The translations under genes were made by a program, and so were the position numbers. The notes below the pieces were generated by a model. It was not told where the DNA came from, did no database searches, and saw only the letters and a list, made by a program, of their open reading frames with translations. 64,000 nt of DNA from CAYQJL01 sp964612295 (GTDB lineage: Bacteria; Eisenbacteria; RBG-16-71-46; CAIMUX01; WJJG01): contig CAZTDY010000001.1 of the NCBI GenBank assembly GCA_964612295.1, positions 62,001 through 126,000 on the forward strand. Reading direction: 5' to 3'. Below, piece by piece: positions 18,308 to 27,605 of the stretch. The first letter of the stretch is position 1. Every line of letters begins with the position of its first letter.

Positions 18308-18787
18308 TTGAGTCCGCGCAGGAAGAAGCAAAAGACAGGCCTGAGCCTTGGATGGCTCGGGCCTCTTCTTGTCTCCTTTGTGGCCGGGGGGTTGACCGTC
18401 TACTTCCTCATGAGCTCGGGGCATCTCGTTCCACTGGGCGACGACGCGGCCGACATTCACTTATCCGAGCTGCGGGACGCCAGGCTGCAGCTGCTGGAGA
18501 CCCTCCTTCTGCCTCAGGCGCGGTGGACCGCCCGGGAGCTGTCGGAGCCGATCGATTGGCAGGGCAGTCTCCCGGATTCAGTCAGCCTGGTGCAGTGGAA
18601 TGCCCGTATCACGCAAGGTGTGCAGAGCCTGGGGTTTGAGATCCTCTCCGGGGCCGAGGAAGTGATTCCCCGGGCCGGGCGGTGGCCGCTCCAGCGCCTC
18701 ACGCTCGAAGTAGGGGAGTCCGGCTTGCCCCTGGGCCGGATCATGGTCGAGACATCACGCTCTCCGCGACTTCCCCAGGCTTTCTAA
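18308..18787 (+). CDS. Small single-pass membrane protein, unknown
   Basis: A 159-residue protein with a Lys/Arg-rich start (SPRRKKQKTG), one hydrophobic segment (about 14-36, WLGPLLVSFVAGGLTVYFLM) and a soluble domain with alternating amphipathic segments. The topology is probably N-in with the domain in the periplasm. TTG 18308 follows AAGGGG at a good distance and lies 14 bases after the preceding lipoprotein stop, so the two are likely co-transcribed. I do not recognise the family. Confidence 0.65.
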   Translation: MSPRRKKQKTGLSLGWLGPLLVSFVAGGLTVYFLMSSGHLVPLGDDAADIHLSELRDARLQLLETLLLPQARWTARELSEPIDWQGSLPDSVSLVQWNARITQGVQSLGFEILSGAEEVIPRAGRWPLQRLTLEVGESGLPLGRIMVETSRSPRLPQAF

Positions 18788-18852
18788 ACATGTGATTCAA
18801 ACCTCTAAGAATCCCGGAATCGAACCGATTCGCCATGTATTGGAGAATGCGG

Positions 18853-18882
18853 TTGACCGTTTCGACCAGGCTCCAGTAGACT
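18853..18882 (+). promoter_or_regulatory. Candidate promoter of secDF
   Basis: TTGACC (18853-18858), an 18-base spacer, then TAGACT (18877-18882), about 50 bases before the secD ATG. A small inverted repeat GACTC-TT-GAGTC overlaps the -10 end. Confidence 0.45.
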
Positions 18883-18931
18883 CTTGAGTCTGTGTTCATT
18901 CTGGCAAGAATGTGCGGCGGAGGAGTACTTT

Positions 18932-20512
18932 ATGGGTGGCAACAATCGGTGGAAGGTCCTGAGCTTGATCGTCTTGCTCGCGCTGTCCGCCTACGCGCTG
19001 TACCCCACGGTGCGGTATTACGCCATGGATACGGAGCAGTTCGAAGCGCTGCCCCCGGCCAAGGCAGAGAAGCTGCGCGATAGCGCGCTCAACCTGGGAC
19101 TGGACCTCCAGGGCGGTATGCACCTGGTCCTTGAACTGGACCGGAGCACGCTTTCGGCGGCCGAAGTCCCGAATGCGATGGAGAGGGCGATTCAGGTCCT
19201 GCGCAACCGCGTGGACCGATTCGGCGTGGCCGAGCCCAATATCCAGCGTCAGGGCGAAGACCGCATCGTGGTCGAGCTTCCCGGGCTTCTCGACAAAGAG
19301 CGCGCAGTGCGGCTCATTGGTCAAACGGCCTTGCTCGAGTTCAAGCTGGTCAAGAGCGACAACGAGACCGTGCGGCTGATCGAGCGCATCGATCGGGCTC
19401 TGGCGGCGTCGACGGTCTCGGCTGAGGCCGACTCCGAGGAGATCGAGTTTCTCCACCCGCTGCTCGAGCGGATGCCCTTCTGGCCGGACCTGCCGTTCGG
19501 CGGCGCCTTCTTCCCCGAAGCGGAACGCGAGGAGATCGATCGGCTGCTGACCACGGTGGATGTCGATTCTCTGCTGCCGGTTGACGCGGCGCTTCACTGG
19601 GGCAAGGCGACGGAAGCCTATCAGGGCTATCGGGGCCGGGTGCTCTACATCACCGACCGTCGCGCGCAGATGGACGGAAGCGGGGTGGCAAACGCCACCC
19701 GGCGTATCGGTGGCGACGCGACGCGGCCGAACGCCTCGAGCGTCAGCCTGACGCTCAACGCCTCCGGAGCTCGCAAGTTCCGCCGGATCACCTCTCAGAA
19801 TGTGGGACGCTCGCTGGCCATCGTGCTGGATTCGCTGGTGGCGTCGGCTCCGTACATCAAGGAACGAATCGCCTCGACGCAGGCCTCGATCACCGGCAAC
19901 TTCACCGACGAGGAAGCCAAGGATCTCGCGATCGTGCTTCAGGTCGGTGCCCTTCCGGCGGAGATCAACATCATCCAAGAGATGACGGTGGGGCCCTCCC
20001 TGGGTGCGGATTCGATCCGGATGGGGGTCAAGGCGGCCTTGGCCGGCGCGTCCCTCGTCGTGGTGTTCATGCTCATCTACTATCGGGGATGCGGTCTGCT
20101 GGCCTTGTTGGCTCTCGTCCTCAACCTGATCTTCCTGCTGGCGGCCCTCGCCGGAATGCGAGGGACGCTGACCTTGCCAGGCATCGCCGGGATGGTGCTC
20201 ACCATCGGTATGGCGGTCGATGCCAACGTGCTCATCTTCGAGCGCGTCCGCGAGGAGTTGCGGACCGGCAAGAAGGTCCGCAGCGCTGTCGAGGCCGGTT
20301 ACAATCGCGCCTTCCGGACGATTCTGGACGCCAACGTAACCACCCTCATCAGTTCGGGTGTGCTCTGGTGGATCGCGAGCGGCCCCATCCAGGGATTTGC
20401 GACCACGCTGTTTATCGGCATCCTGGCAAACCTCTACACCGCCGTTCTGGTGACGCGCATGATCCTCGAGTCCGTGGCCAGCAAGAAGGGTGTCGAGTCG
20501 ATTTCGATATAG
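18932..20512 (+). CDS. secD: Protein translocase subunit SecD
   Basis: Inner-membrane subunit that uses the proton gradient to help pull proteins out of the SecYEG channel. ATG 18932 follows GGAGGAG; an upstream in-frame extension lacks support. The 526 residues have TM1 (about 7-26), the family motif LGLDLQGGMHLVLELD, the periplasmic P1 domain with repeats typical of SecD, and five C-terminal TM segments (about 365-510) including GMAVDANVLIFERVREEL. The stop lies 43 bases before secF. Confidence 0.95.
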   Translation: MGGNNRWKVLSLIVLLALSAYALYPTVRYYAMDTEQFEALPPAKAEKLRDSALNLGLDLQGGMHLVLELDRSTLSAAEVPNAMERAIQVLRNRVDRFGVAEPNIQRQGEDRIVVELPGLLDKERAVRLIGQTALLEFKLVKSDNETVRLIERIDRALAASTVSAEADSEEIEFLHPLLERMPFWPDLPFGGAFFPEAEREEIDRLLTTVDVDSLLPVDAALHWGKATEAYQGYRGRVLYITDRRAQMDGSGVANATRRIGGDATRPNASSVSLTLNASGARKFRRITSQNVGRSLAIVLDSLVASAPYIKERIASTQASITGNFTDEEAKDLAIVLQVGALPAEINIIQEMTVGPSLGADSIRMGVKAALAGASLVVVFMLIYYRGCGLLALLALVLNLIFLLAALAGMRGTLTLPGIAGMVLTIGMAVDANVLIFERVREELRTGKKVRSAVEAGYNRAFRTILDANVTTLISSGVLWWIASGPIQGFATTLFIGILANLYTAVLVTRMILESVASKKGVESISI

Positions 20513-20555
20513 CGCCTGCAGGGCCGGTTTCAGAGGCTAAGGAGATCTGGAAACG

Positions 20556-21473
20556 ATGTTGACCATATTTACTGACACACGATTCGACTTCATGACGCGC
20601 CGCCGCGTGGCCTACGGCATTTCGGCGGTGTTTATCCTGATCGGGATCGTATCGGTGTTTATGCACGGCGGCCTGCGGCTGGGAATCGACTTTGCCGGCG
20701 GGCGTCTGATCGGCCTTCGCACCAGCGAGACGGTCGTTGTGGAAGACGTTCGGGCTGCCGTCGATGCCGCGGGATTCGAGGGGGCCGAGATTCAGGCCGT
20801 CAGGGGCACGAAGGATCTGCTCATTCGGATTCCGGACGTTTCCGACCAGCGGGGGGGCGAAGCCTCGCCGTCGGCTCGGATCATGTCCGCGATGGAATCG
20901 CAGTTGAGCGGCGTCGATGTCGAGTTGCTCCGCGAGGAGCTGGTGGGGGCGAAGATCGGGAATGAGATCCGCAAACAGGCCTTCTGGGCGATTCTGCTCT
21001 CTCTGGGCCTGATTATGATCTACATCGCCATGCGCTTCGAATTCCGCTTCGGTCTGGGAGCGGTGGCCGCGCTGGCTCACGATGTGCTCATCACCCTGAC
21101 CTTCTTCTCGCTGTTCGACAAGGAGATCACCATGCCGGTGGTGGCAGCCTTGCTGACCATCGCGGGATACTCGATCAACGATACGATCGTGGTCTTCGAC
21201 CGGATCCGCGAGCAGCTGGTTCGCCTGCGCCGCGAGTCGTTCCTGAACGTGATGAACATCAGCATCAATCAGACGCTATCGCGGACGGTGATCACGGCCA
21301 TGACGACGCTGTTCACGGCCCTCGCGCTGCTCATTTTCGGTGGCGAGGTGATCAAGGACTTCGCCTTCGCGATGACCGTGGGCATTGTCGTGGGCACCTA
21401 CTCCTCGATCTTCGTGGCCAGTTCGCTCGTTCTCGAGCTCCGCAAGGCCAAGGAGGCCAGAGGCGAGGCGTAG
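20556..21473 (+). CDS. secF: Protein translocase subunit SecF
   Basis: Partner of SecD, 305 residues. TM1 (about 18-37), LGIDFAGGRLIGLRT, a small periplasmic domain, then five TM segments with the conserved AALLTIAGYSINDTIVVFDRIRE. ATG 20556 has AAGGAGAT about ten bases upstream. Confidence 0.95.
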   Translation: MLTIFTDTRFDFMTRRRVAYGISAVFILIGIVSVFMHGGLRLGIDFAGGRLIGLRTSETVVVEDVRAAVDAAGFEGAEIQAVRGTKDLLIRIPDVSDQRGGEASPSARIMSAMESQLSGVDVELLREELVGAKIGNEIRKQAFWAILLSLGLIMIYIAMRFEFRFGLGAVAALAHDVLITLTFFSLFDKEITMPVVAALLTIAGYSINDTIVVFDRIREQLVRLRRESFLNVMNISINQTLSRTVITAMTTLFTALALLIFGGEVIKDFAFAMTVGIVVGTYSSIFVASSLVLELRKAKEARGEA

Positions 21474-21558
21474 ATTGGGAGATTCGCGTTCGCGCGCACC
21501 TTGCGAGCGGAACGAACGCATGAGTATTGCGTATTGTGGGGGTGACCTGAACGGGTGA

Positions 21559-21598
21559 CCCCCTCGCTTTAGGCGGGGGGGGCCTGAGCGCCCAGGCC
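21559..21598 (+). terminator. Two tandem hairpins after secF
   Basis: First stem CCCCCTCGC (21559-21567), loop TTTAG, then GCGGGGGGG (one G-T pair). Directly after it, GGCCTG (21581-21586) pairs with CAGGCC (21593-21598). No T-tract follows, so it may slow or end secDF transcription but is not a textbook terminator. Confidence 0.45.
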
Positions 21599-21626
21599 TC
21601 TCGGAACCGCCGAAGCGCCCAAGTGT

Positions 21627-21654
21627 TTGACCCAGCAGGAGATGTCTGCAGAAT
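21627..21654 (+). promoter_or_regulatory. Candidate promoter of the DUF4159-DUF4175 operon
   Basis: TTGACC (21627-21632), a 16-base spacer and CAGAAT (21649-21654), 33 bases ahead of the GTG start of the DUF4159 gene. Confidence 0.35.
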
Positions 21655-21687
21655 CACCCCCAAGGTCGCAGTGGGAGGAATCAACCG

Positions 21688-22455
21688 GTGCGGAGCGTGC
21701 GGAACCCGTCCATCAACCCTTGCCGGGTCGGCATTCTGATTGCCCTGGTCGGCGCCATCCTGACCTCGCCGTCCGCCCAGGCCGCCACACCCAGCCCCGG
21801 GGTCACGCTCGCCCGCCTCAAGTACAGCGGCGGTGGTGACTGGTACAGCAACCCCACCTCGCTCCCCAATCTGGCCCAGGAGCTCGAGGCCAGAACCTCG
21901 ATTCCGATCGCAACGCACCAGGAAGCCCGGGTCAGCGTTCTTGACGAGGAGCTGTTCGACTACCCGGTTCTCTACATGAACGGCCATGGCCGGATCAGCA
22001 TGACCGAGACCGAGGCCCTGCGCCTTCGCCGGTATCTGACCGGGGGCGGATTCCTCTGGGCGGATGACAACTACGGCATGGACGAGAGCTTCCGCGCGCT
22101 TCTGAAGCTGGTCTTCCCCGGCCGGACGCTGGCGGAATTGCCGTTCGATCACCCGATCTACCACTCTTTCTATGACTTCCCGCTCGGCCCCCCGAAGATC
22201 CATGAGCATGACAAAAAGCCCCCTCAGGGGCTGGGTCTGTTCGATCGTGGGCGGTTGGTGGTGTTCTACACCTATGAGTCCGATATAGGAGATGGGCTGG
22301 AAGACGAGGGGATTCACGACGATCCTTCCGAAAAGAGAGAAGAGGCCATGCGGATGGCGGTCAACGTGATCGTCTATGCGGTGACCGGCGAGGCGTCCCC
22401 GCGACCGGTAAGCTCGGCGGCCCTGCCGGGCGATTCCCGAGGAATGCAGCGATGA
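21688..22455 (+). CDS. DUF4159 exported protein
   Basis: A 255-residue DUF4159 protein (function undefined). GTG 21688 follows GGAGG. The signal peptide ends SAQAAT (about 33). The domain has LARLKYSGGGDWYSNPTSL, LYMNGHG, LRRYLTGGGFLWADD and HPIYHSFYDF, a layout resembling the ThuA/class I amidotransferase-like fold but without an obvious Cys-His-Glu triad. Exported to the periplasm. ATGA overlap with the following membrane protein gene implies a shared role. Confidence 0.85.
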   Translation: MRSVRNPSINPCRVGILIALVGAILTSPSAQAATPSPGVTLARLKYSGGGDWYSNPTSLPNLAQELEARTSIPIATHQEARVSVLDEELFDYPVLYMNGHGRISMTETEALRLRRYLTGGGFLWADDNYGMDESFRALLKLVFPGRTLAELPFDHPIYHSFYDFPLGPPKIHEHDKKPPQGLGLFDRGRLVVFYTYESDIGDGLEDEGIHDDPSEKREEAMRMAVNVIVYAVTGEASPRPVSSAALPGDSRGMQR

Positions 22456-25400
22456 GCCAGCAAAAGGAGTTTGAACGCAGGCTGCGCACGGCGGCCAACG
22501 GTCGCTACAGGCGAGTGGTCTTCGAAGGCGCGGCTCGCTGGCTGGCCTGGTGCGTTTCCGGTCTGGTCATCCTCTTCCTGATCGGCTTCCTCCTGCCGCC
22601 GACGCGTCTGTGGTCGGGTGTCATGGCTGCCGCGGCCCTCGTCTGGTTCGGGGCCACGACGGTGCTGTTTCTGTTCCGGGCGCTCGCGCGTCTGCCCCGG
22701 CTGGATGATTACGCGCTCTGGCTCGAGGAGCGAGGCGGGCTCAAACGCAACGAGCTGATCAACGCGCTCCAACTCGAGCGAGACGCCGCCCGCTGGCAGC
22801 CGGATTTGGTCTCGCGCGAGCTCGTCGGAAGATCTCTTCGGCGCGCGGGCCAGGTCATCTCCTCGCTCAACCTCGGGACGCTCCACCGCGAGTGCGCGAT
22901 TCCTCCCCGCTTGGGTCTGGCCTTGGCCGCCTTGACGCCTCTGGTGATCCTCTGGCTGGCGGCGCCGCTGCGTTTCGCCGATGCCACCCAGCTCTTCCTC
23001 TGCGCCGGGTCCGAGGGGGTGGTCCCGGCCGTCGAACTCACCGTGTCGCCGGGAGACCTGAAGGTCGAGAGAGGCGCCTCGGTGACGATCGAAGCCACGG
23101 TCGAAGGCCGACGCCGTCCCGGCAACGCGCGCCTCGAGATGCGCCGGCCGGGCGGCGAGTGGAACCAGGCCGACATGGTGCGCGGCGAGGCCTCGGGCGA
23201 CGCCCGGGACCACTACCAGTTCGTGGCCAGCAACCTGGGCGGCGATCTCGAATACCGCGTCCGGGCAGGGTGGGCGACGAGCGCGCCCCACCGCATCCGG
23301 GTCCTCGAGCGCCTGCAGGCCCTGGGCTACCGGAAGCACTACGATCCGCCTTCCTACACCGGACTCCCGCGCCAGCGAGAGGTATCATCGACCGGAGACA
23401 TCGCCGCGCTCTTCGGCACCGAAACCACCTTGGAGGTTCGTCATCGCCGCGCGGGCGCGAGCGGTCGGCTGCGTTTCCTTCCCCTGAATGAGACCCGCCC
23501 CCTGGCCGTGGGCGGCCAGGGACAGCTGCGGGCGAGCTGGTCCATGCACGAGAGCGCGGACTATCTCGTGGAGCTCTTCGATCGCGAGGAGGGCGACACC
23601 TGGGTTTCAGACACGTTCCATGTCGAGGTGGTCCCGGACCTGGCCCCCGCGATCCGCCTCCTGGAGCCTTCGCAGCACACCAAGGTCCCCGCCGACATGC
23701 GCGTGACCCTCGTGGTCGATTGCGTGGACGATTTCGGCATCACCGAGCTGGCCATGGTCTACGGACGTCCGGGGGACGATCCGCAGCGCGTGGAATTGGC
23801 TCGCTGGGACGATCACAAGGAAGCCCGCCTGACCTATCACTGGAACATGGAAGAGGTCTCGCTCTTGCCGGGTCAGGAGCTGCACTACTTCCTGCAGCTC
23901 TACGACAACGATCCGCTGAACGGACCCAAGATGGCCGAGACCGAGGTCTTCAGCGTGCGTTTCCCGAGCATGGCCGAACTCTACAGCGATGCCGAGCAGG
24001 GCCGCGAGGAGGAGATCGGCTCGCTCGAGGAGGCGCTCGAAGTCCAGGAGAACCTGCAGGAGGAACTCAAACAGGTCGCGCAGGAGATGCTGCGCGAGGA
24101 GGAGATCTCCTGGGAGAAGCACCAGGAGATCAGCGACCTGCTCGAGCAGCAGAAGTCACTGGCCGAGAAGGTCAACGATATCCAGCAATCCTTAGACGAG
24201 TCACGCCAGCGCATGGAGAACCAGAACCTCTTTTCCATGGAGATGATCGAGAAGGTCGAGCAGATCCAGGATCTGGTGGGCCAGATCCAGAGCGATGAGT
24301 TCCGCGAGCTGCTGTCCGAAATGAATCAAGCGCTGCGCAACATGAACCAGACCGAGCTCCAGCAGGCGATGGAGCAGATGAAGATCACCCAGGAGGAGAT
24401 CAGCCAGTCACTGGACCGGACGCTGCAGATGCTCAAGCAGCTCCTGGCGGAAGAGAAGATCGACCGCATCATGCAGGAGATACAGACTCTGCAGGCCATG
24501 CAGGAGGCCATCAACCGGCAGCTCGAAGGCGACCAGCAGCAGAAGGCTGATGCGCAGGAGGGCCAGGAGAAGACCGACGACCAGAAGGAGCAGTCGGATG
24601 CGCCGTCCGACTCGCTGTCCTCCGGGGGGCAGTGTCCGATGAGTAAGGAAGAGTCACAGGAGCTGGCCCAGCAACAGGAAGCCCTGCGCGAGCAGCTCGA
24701 GAAGCTGCAGAAGGAGCTCGAGGAACTCACCAAGGAGTGCAAGAAGGACTTAGAGAAGCTGGCGGAGGCCCTCAAGGAGATGATGGAGCAATCTGCTCAG
24801 GAAGAAACCCCGGAGCAGATGCAGCAGGCCCAGCAGGCGATGGAGCAGCAGAACCGCGACGCGGCCCTCAAGTTCGGTCGGAAGGCCAAGGAGGGTCTTG
24901 CGCAGATGGCGTCCAGCATGGCGCAGCTCCAGAGCGACGTCGACTTAGAAGCGGCGGAACGTCTGGCCCGAGCGCTCTACAATCTGGCCAATCGGATGGT
25001 GCAGGCCTCGCTCCGGCAGGAGCATCTCGTCCGCCTGGCCGAGGAGACCGGTCCGCGCGAGCTGGCCGTGGCTGAACAGCAGCTGGTCGAGGAGCTGAGC
25101 GCTCTCGGCGATTCGCTGTTCCAGATCTCGAAGCAGACCGCCGTCGTCAACCGTGGTCATCTGCGGGCCATGGGGGAGGCGTATCAGAAGGTCCTGGACA
25201 CGCGCAATCTCTTCGAAAGCGGCCGCCGGTCCCCCGCGCTCCAGCGCGCGCAGGAGTCGACCCTGGCGATCAACAGTGCGATCAAGAGGCTGGTCGAAGC
25301 AGCCGGCGAGATGACCTCGCAATGTTCCTCGAACTGTCCCAACCCCTTCAACCGGATGCAAAGCCTGACGAACCAGCAGTGTCAGCTCAACCAGCAGACC

Positions 25401-25886
25401 CAGCAGATGATGCAGGGAATGCAGGCGCAGCGGCCCACCATGAGCCAACAGGAGTCGCTCATGCGTATGGCCGGCCGCCAGAAGATGATCCAGGAGGGCC
25501 TCCAGGAACTGCAGGGCGAGATGAAAGAGTCGGGCAAGATGATGGGCGATCTTGGCGATGCGATCGAGGAGATGGAAGAGGTCATCGAGGAGTTGCGCAA
25601 CCGGAACGTCGATCAACGCATCGTCGAACGCCAGGAGCGTATTCTGAATCGGATGCTGAGCGCCCAGCGCTCGGTTCGTAAGCGGGATCAATCGGAAGAA
25701 AGGCTCTCCCGGGCGGGGATCAGTCCGCCCGACCGCAATAGCCCGGAGGGCATCGACATGGGTCGCTCACGCTCGGAGATTCTCCAGCGAGCCATGCTGC
25801 GCGGGGCCCAGGACCCGGTGCCCGCCGAGTATCGCGGCCTGGTGGAGACCTATATGCGTTCGCTACTGCGCGGGACCACCCGGTAG
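22452..25886 (+). CDS. Large DUF4175-like membrane protein with long coiled coil
   Basis: A 1144-residue protein. Two N-terminal TM hairpins (about 29-50 and 57-78) and a third TM (about 153-173) are followed by an extracytoplasmic beta-rich region with two Ig-like segments (about 190-510; RVLERLQALGYRKHYDPPSYTGL and the FSVRFPSM boundary). An unusually long Gln/Glu-rich coiled-coil region follows (about 520-830, with a Cys-containing break CPMSKEES). The tail (about 860-1144) holds a CSSNCPN motif and many MQ repeats. It resembles DUF4175 proteins of Gram-negative bacteria. A role in envelope mechanics or complex scaffolding is only inference. Confidence 0.75.
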   Translation: MSQQKEFERRLRTAANGRYRRVVFEGAARWLAWCVSGLVILFLIGFLLPPTRLWSGVMAAAALVWFGATTVLFLFRALARLPRLDDYALWLEERGGLKRNELINALQLERDAARWQPDLVSRELVGRSLRRAGQVISSLNLGTLHRECAIPPRLGLALAALTPLVILWLAAPLRFADATQLFLCAGSEGVVPAVELTVSPGDLKVERGASVTIEATVEGRRRPGNARLEMRRPGGEWNQADMVRGEASGDARDHYQFVASNLGGDLEYRVRAGWATSAPHRIRVLERLQALGYRKHYDPPSYTGLPRQREVSSTGDIAALFGTETTLEVRHRRAGASGRLRFLPLNETRPLAVGGQGQLRASWSMHESADYLVELFDREEGDTWVSDTFHVEVVPDLAPAIRLLEPSQHTKVPADMRVTLVVDCVDDFGITELAMVYGRPGDDPQRVELARWDDHKEARLTYHWNMEEVSLLPGQELHYFLQLYDNDPLNGPKMAETEVFSVRFPSMAELYSDAEQGREEEIGSLEEALEVQENLQEELKQVAQEMLREEEISWEKHQEISDLLEQQKSLAEKVNDIQQSLDESRQRMENQNLFSMEMIEKVEQIQDLVGQIQSDEFRELLSEMNQALRNMNQTELQQAMEQMKITQEEISQSLDRTLQMLKQLLAEEKIDRIMQEIQTLQAMQEAINRQLEGDQQQKADAQEGQEKTDDQKEQSDAPSDSLSSGGQCPMSKEESQELAQQQEALREQLEKLQKELEELTKECKKDLEKLAEALKEMMEQSAQEETPEQMQQAQQAMEQQNRDAALKFGRKAKEGLAQMASSMAQLQSDVDLEAAERLARALYNLANRMVQASLRQEHLVRLAEETGPRELAVAEQQLVEELSALGDSLFQISKQTAVVNRGHLRAMGEAYQKVLDTRNLFESGRRSPALQRAQESTLAINSAIKRLVEAAGEMTSQCSSNCPNPFNRMQSLTNQQCQLNQQTQQMMQGMQAQRPTMSQQESLMRMAGRQKMIQEGLQELQGEMKESGKMMGDLGDAIEEMEEVIEELRNRNVDQRIVERQERILNRMLSAQRSVRKRDQSEERLSRAGISPPDRNSPEGIDMGRSRSEILQRAMLRGAQDPVPAEYRGLVETYMRSLLRGTTR

Positions 25887-25925
25887 GGGCGGACAAGACC
25901 CTCTGGACGGAAAACGGGACGTGTC

Positions 25926-27596
25926 ATGCGAGGAAATCGCCCAGCATCTTATCTAAAGGCCGCGGGCCTGGTGTGCCTTCTGGCGCTCAGTCCTCTCGGA
26001 GCGCCGGCCCGCGCGCAGGAGATGCGCCGCCCCATCCAGGTGCCGACCAGCCCGGTCACGCGTGACCTGCGAACCGCGAGCGCGTTGGTCAAGCAGGGAC
26101 AGATTCCCGCGGCCATCGAACTGCTCGAACCGCTCCTGGAGCGGTATCCGGGCGAATCGCGGGTCATCCGGATGCTGGGAGAGGCCTACCAGCGCATCGA
26201 CGGGTACGATGAGGCGATCGAACTCTACCGGAACGAAATCAATCGAGCGGGTGGCCGGACGACCGAGTTCTGGAGCCTGATCGTCAACGCCCAACAGCGT
26301 GCCGACCGCTGCACCGATGCGGTCGATACCCTGCTCGAGGTCCTCGAGCGGGAACCCGCCTGGCTGAATCGATTCCGCGATCAGCTCGAACTGGTCGTGA
26401 CGGACTCGACCTGCGGCCGCCCGGCCTTGGCCTATCTGGAGGAGCGCGCCAAAGAGAAGAGCTGCCCGCCGGCCTGGCGCGAGGCGCTGGGCAATGTCTA
26501 CGTGGTTCTCGAACGGGATCAGATGGCGCTCGAGGTCTACACCGAGCTCGACCGGCAACGGCCTGATCGGGGACAGGCGATCTACAATCTTGCGCGCACG
26601 CTCACCCGCAGAGGCAAGCTCGAGGCCGGCGTGGCGGCGTACGACTCCGTGCTCAGCATATCGAACACGCGCCAGACGCTCGAACCGGCCCTCTACGAAA
26701 AGGCGGTCCTGATCGAACGCCTGGGACGTCCTGAAGAGGCGGCCGCGCTCTACACGCAGATGACCGAGCAATACCCTCACACGCAGCTCTCGATGCGGGC
26801 CGAACTTGCCAGGGCCGGGCTCTACCTGGGGCCGCTGGGGGACGTCGAAAAGGCCGAGGCCGCCTATCGCACCGTGCTCGCGGATCTCGACAGCAGGCCG
26901 CAGAACCGCGCCTTTAGGACCATTCGGGAGGATGCTCGGCTGGCCCTGGCGGAGTGCGCGCTGAGGCTGGGGCAGTTCGACGAGGCCGACAGCGTCTACA
27001 CCCGGCTGGTCAGAGAATCGAACAACAAGCGGACCAAGGAGCGGTGCGCGTTCGAGCTCGGACAGCTCCGGTTCTTCCAGGGGGATCTCGCGGGGGCCGA
27101 AGCGGCCTACTACGCGCTGACCGACGACTACCCTCAGGGGGAGTGGGTCAACGATGCGCTCGAGCAGGCGTTGCTCATCGGGGAATTCGGGATGCGGGTC
27201 CCGGGCACGTTGACCGAGTTCGCCGAGGCGTTGTATGAACGCCGGAGGGGCGATCTGGAGGCCGCGGAGAGGATCTGTACAGAGTCGCTGGCGGACACCA
27301 CGATCGTTCTTCTGCGCGACCACTTGCGTATGCTGCAGATGCAGCTGGCCGGAGATCGGAATCGCTGGTCCGAGGCCGATTCGGTGCTGGCCGTCCTGCT
27401 CGACCAGGATCCGGACACCCGTGTCGGGGCCCGGGCCCTCCTCTGGATGGGGGGGCGCGCCGAGGCCGATCCCCTGAAGGCGGACAAGGCTCAGCAGTAC
27501 TACGAAGAGGTCATTCTCCGTTATCCTGACTCATTCGAAACCCGGCAGGCGCGGGATCGCCTACAGGTTCTGCGCAGACGATCCGAGGATTCATAG
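25926..27596 (+). CDS. Exported TPR-repeat protein
   Basis: A 556-residue protein with a signal peptide (cleavage near APARAQ, about 31) and at least eight tetratricopeptide-like helical pairs from about 45 to 545 (AIELLEPLLERYPGESRVIRMLGEAYQRI..., YEEVILRYPDSFETRQARDRL). It is a periplasmic or outer-membrane-associated scaffold. ATG 25926 lies 39 bases after the DUF4175-like gene, and the next gene starts nine bases after its stop, so it is the third member of one operon. Confidence 0.8.
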   Translation: MRGNRPASYLKAAGLVCLLALSPLGAPARAQEMRRPIQVPTSPVTRDLRTASALVKQGQIPAAIELLEPLLERYPGESRVIRMLGEAYQRIDGYDEAIELYRNEINRAGGRTTEFWSLIVNAQQRADRCTDAVDTLLEVLEREPAWLNRFRDQLELVVTDSTCGRPALAYLEERAKEKSCPPAWREALGNVYVVLERDQMALEVYTELDRQRPDRGQAIYNLARTLTRRGKLEAGVAAYDSVLSISNTRQTLEPALYEKAVLIERLGRPEEAAALYTQMTEQYPHTQLSMRAELARAGLYLGPLGDVEKAEAAYRTVLADLDSRPQNRAFRTIREDARLALAECALRLGQFDEADSVYTRLVRESNNKRTKERCAFELGQLRFFQGDLAGAEAAYYALTDDYPQGEWVNDALEQALLIGEFGMRVPGTLTEFAEALYERRRGDLEAAERICTESLADTTIVLLRDHLRMLQMQLAGDRNRWSEADSVLAVLLDQDPDTRVGARALLWMGGRAEADPLKADKAQQYYEEVILRYPDSFETRQARDRLQVLRRRSEDS

Positions 27597-27605
27597 GGAA
27601 GACCA

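Noticed and set aside
18805..18840. A minus-strand stretch resembling a tRNA T-arm (GGTTCGATTCC)
   Set aside because: The flanking bases do not pair as a T stem, and no matching acceptor, D-arm or anticodon arm is found within 80 bases.
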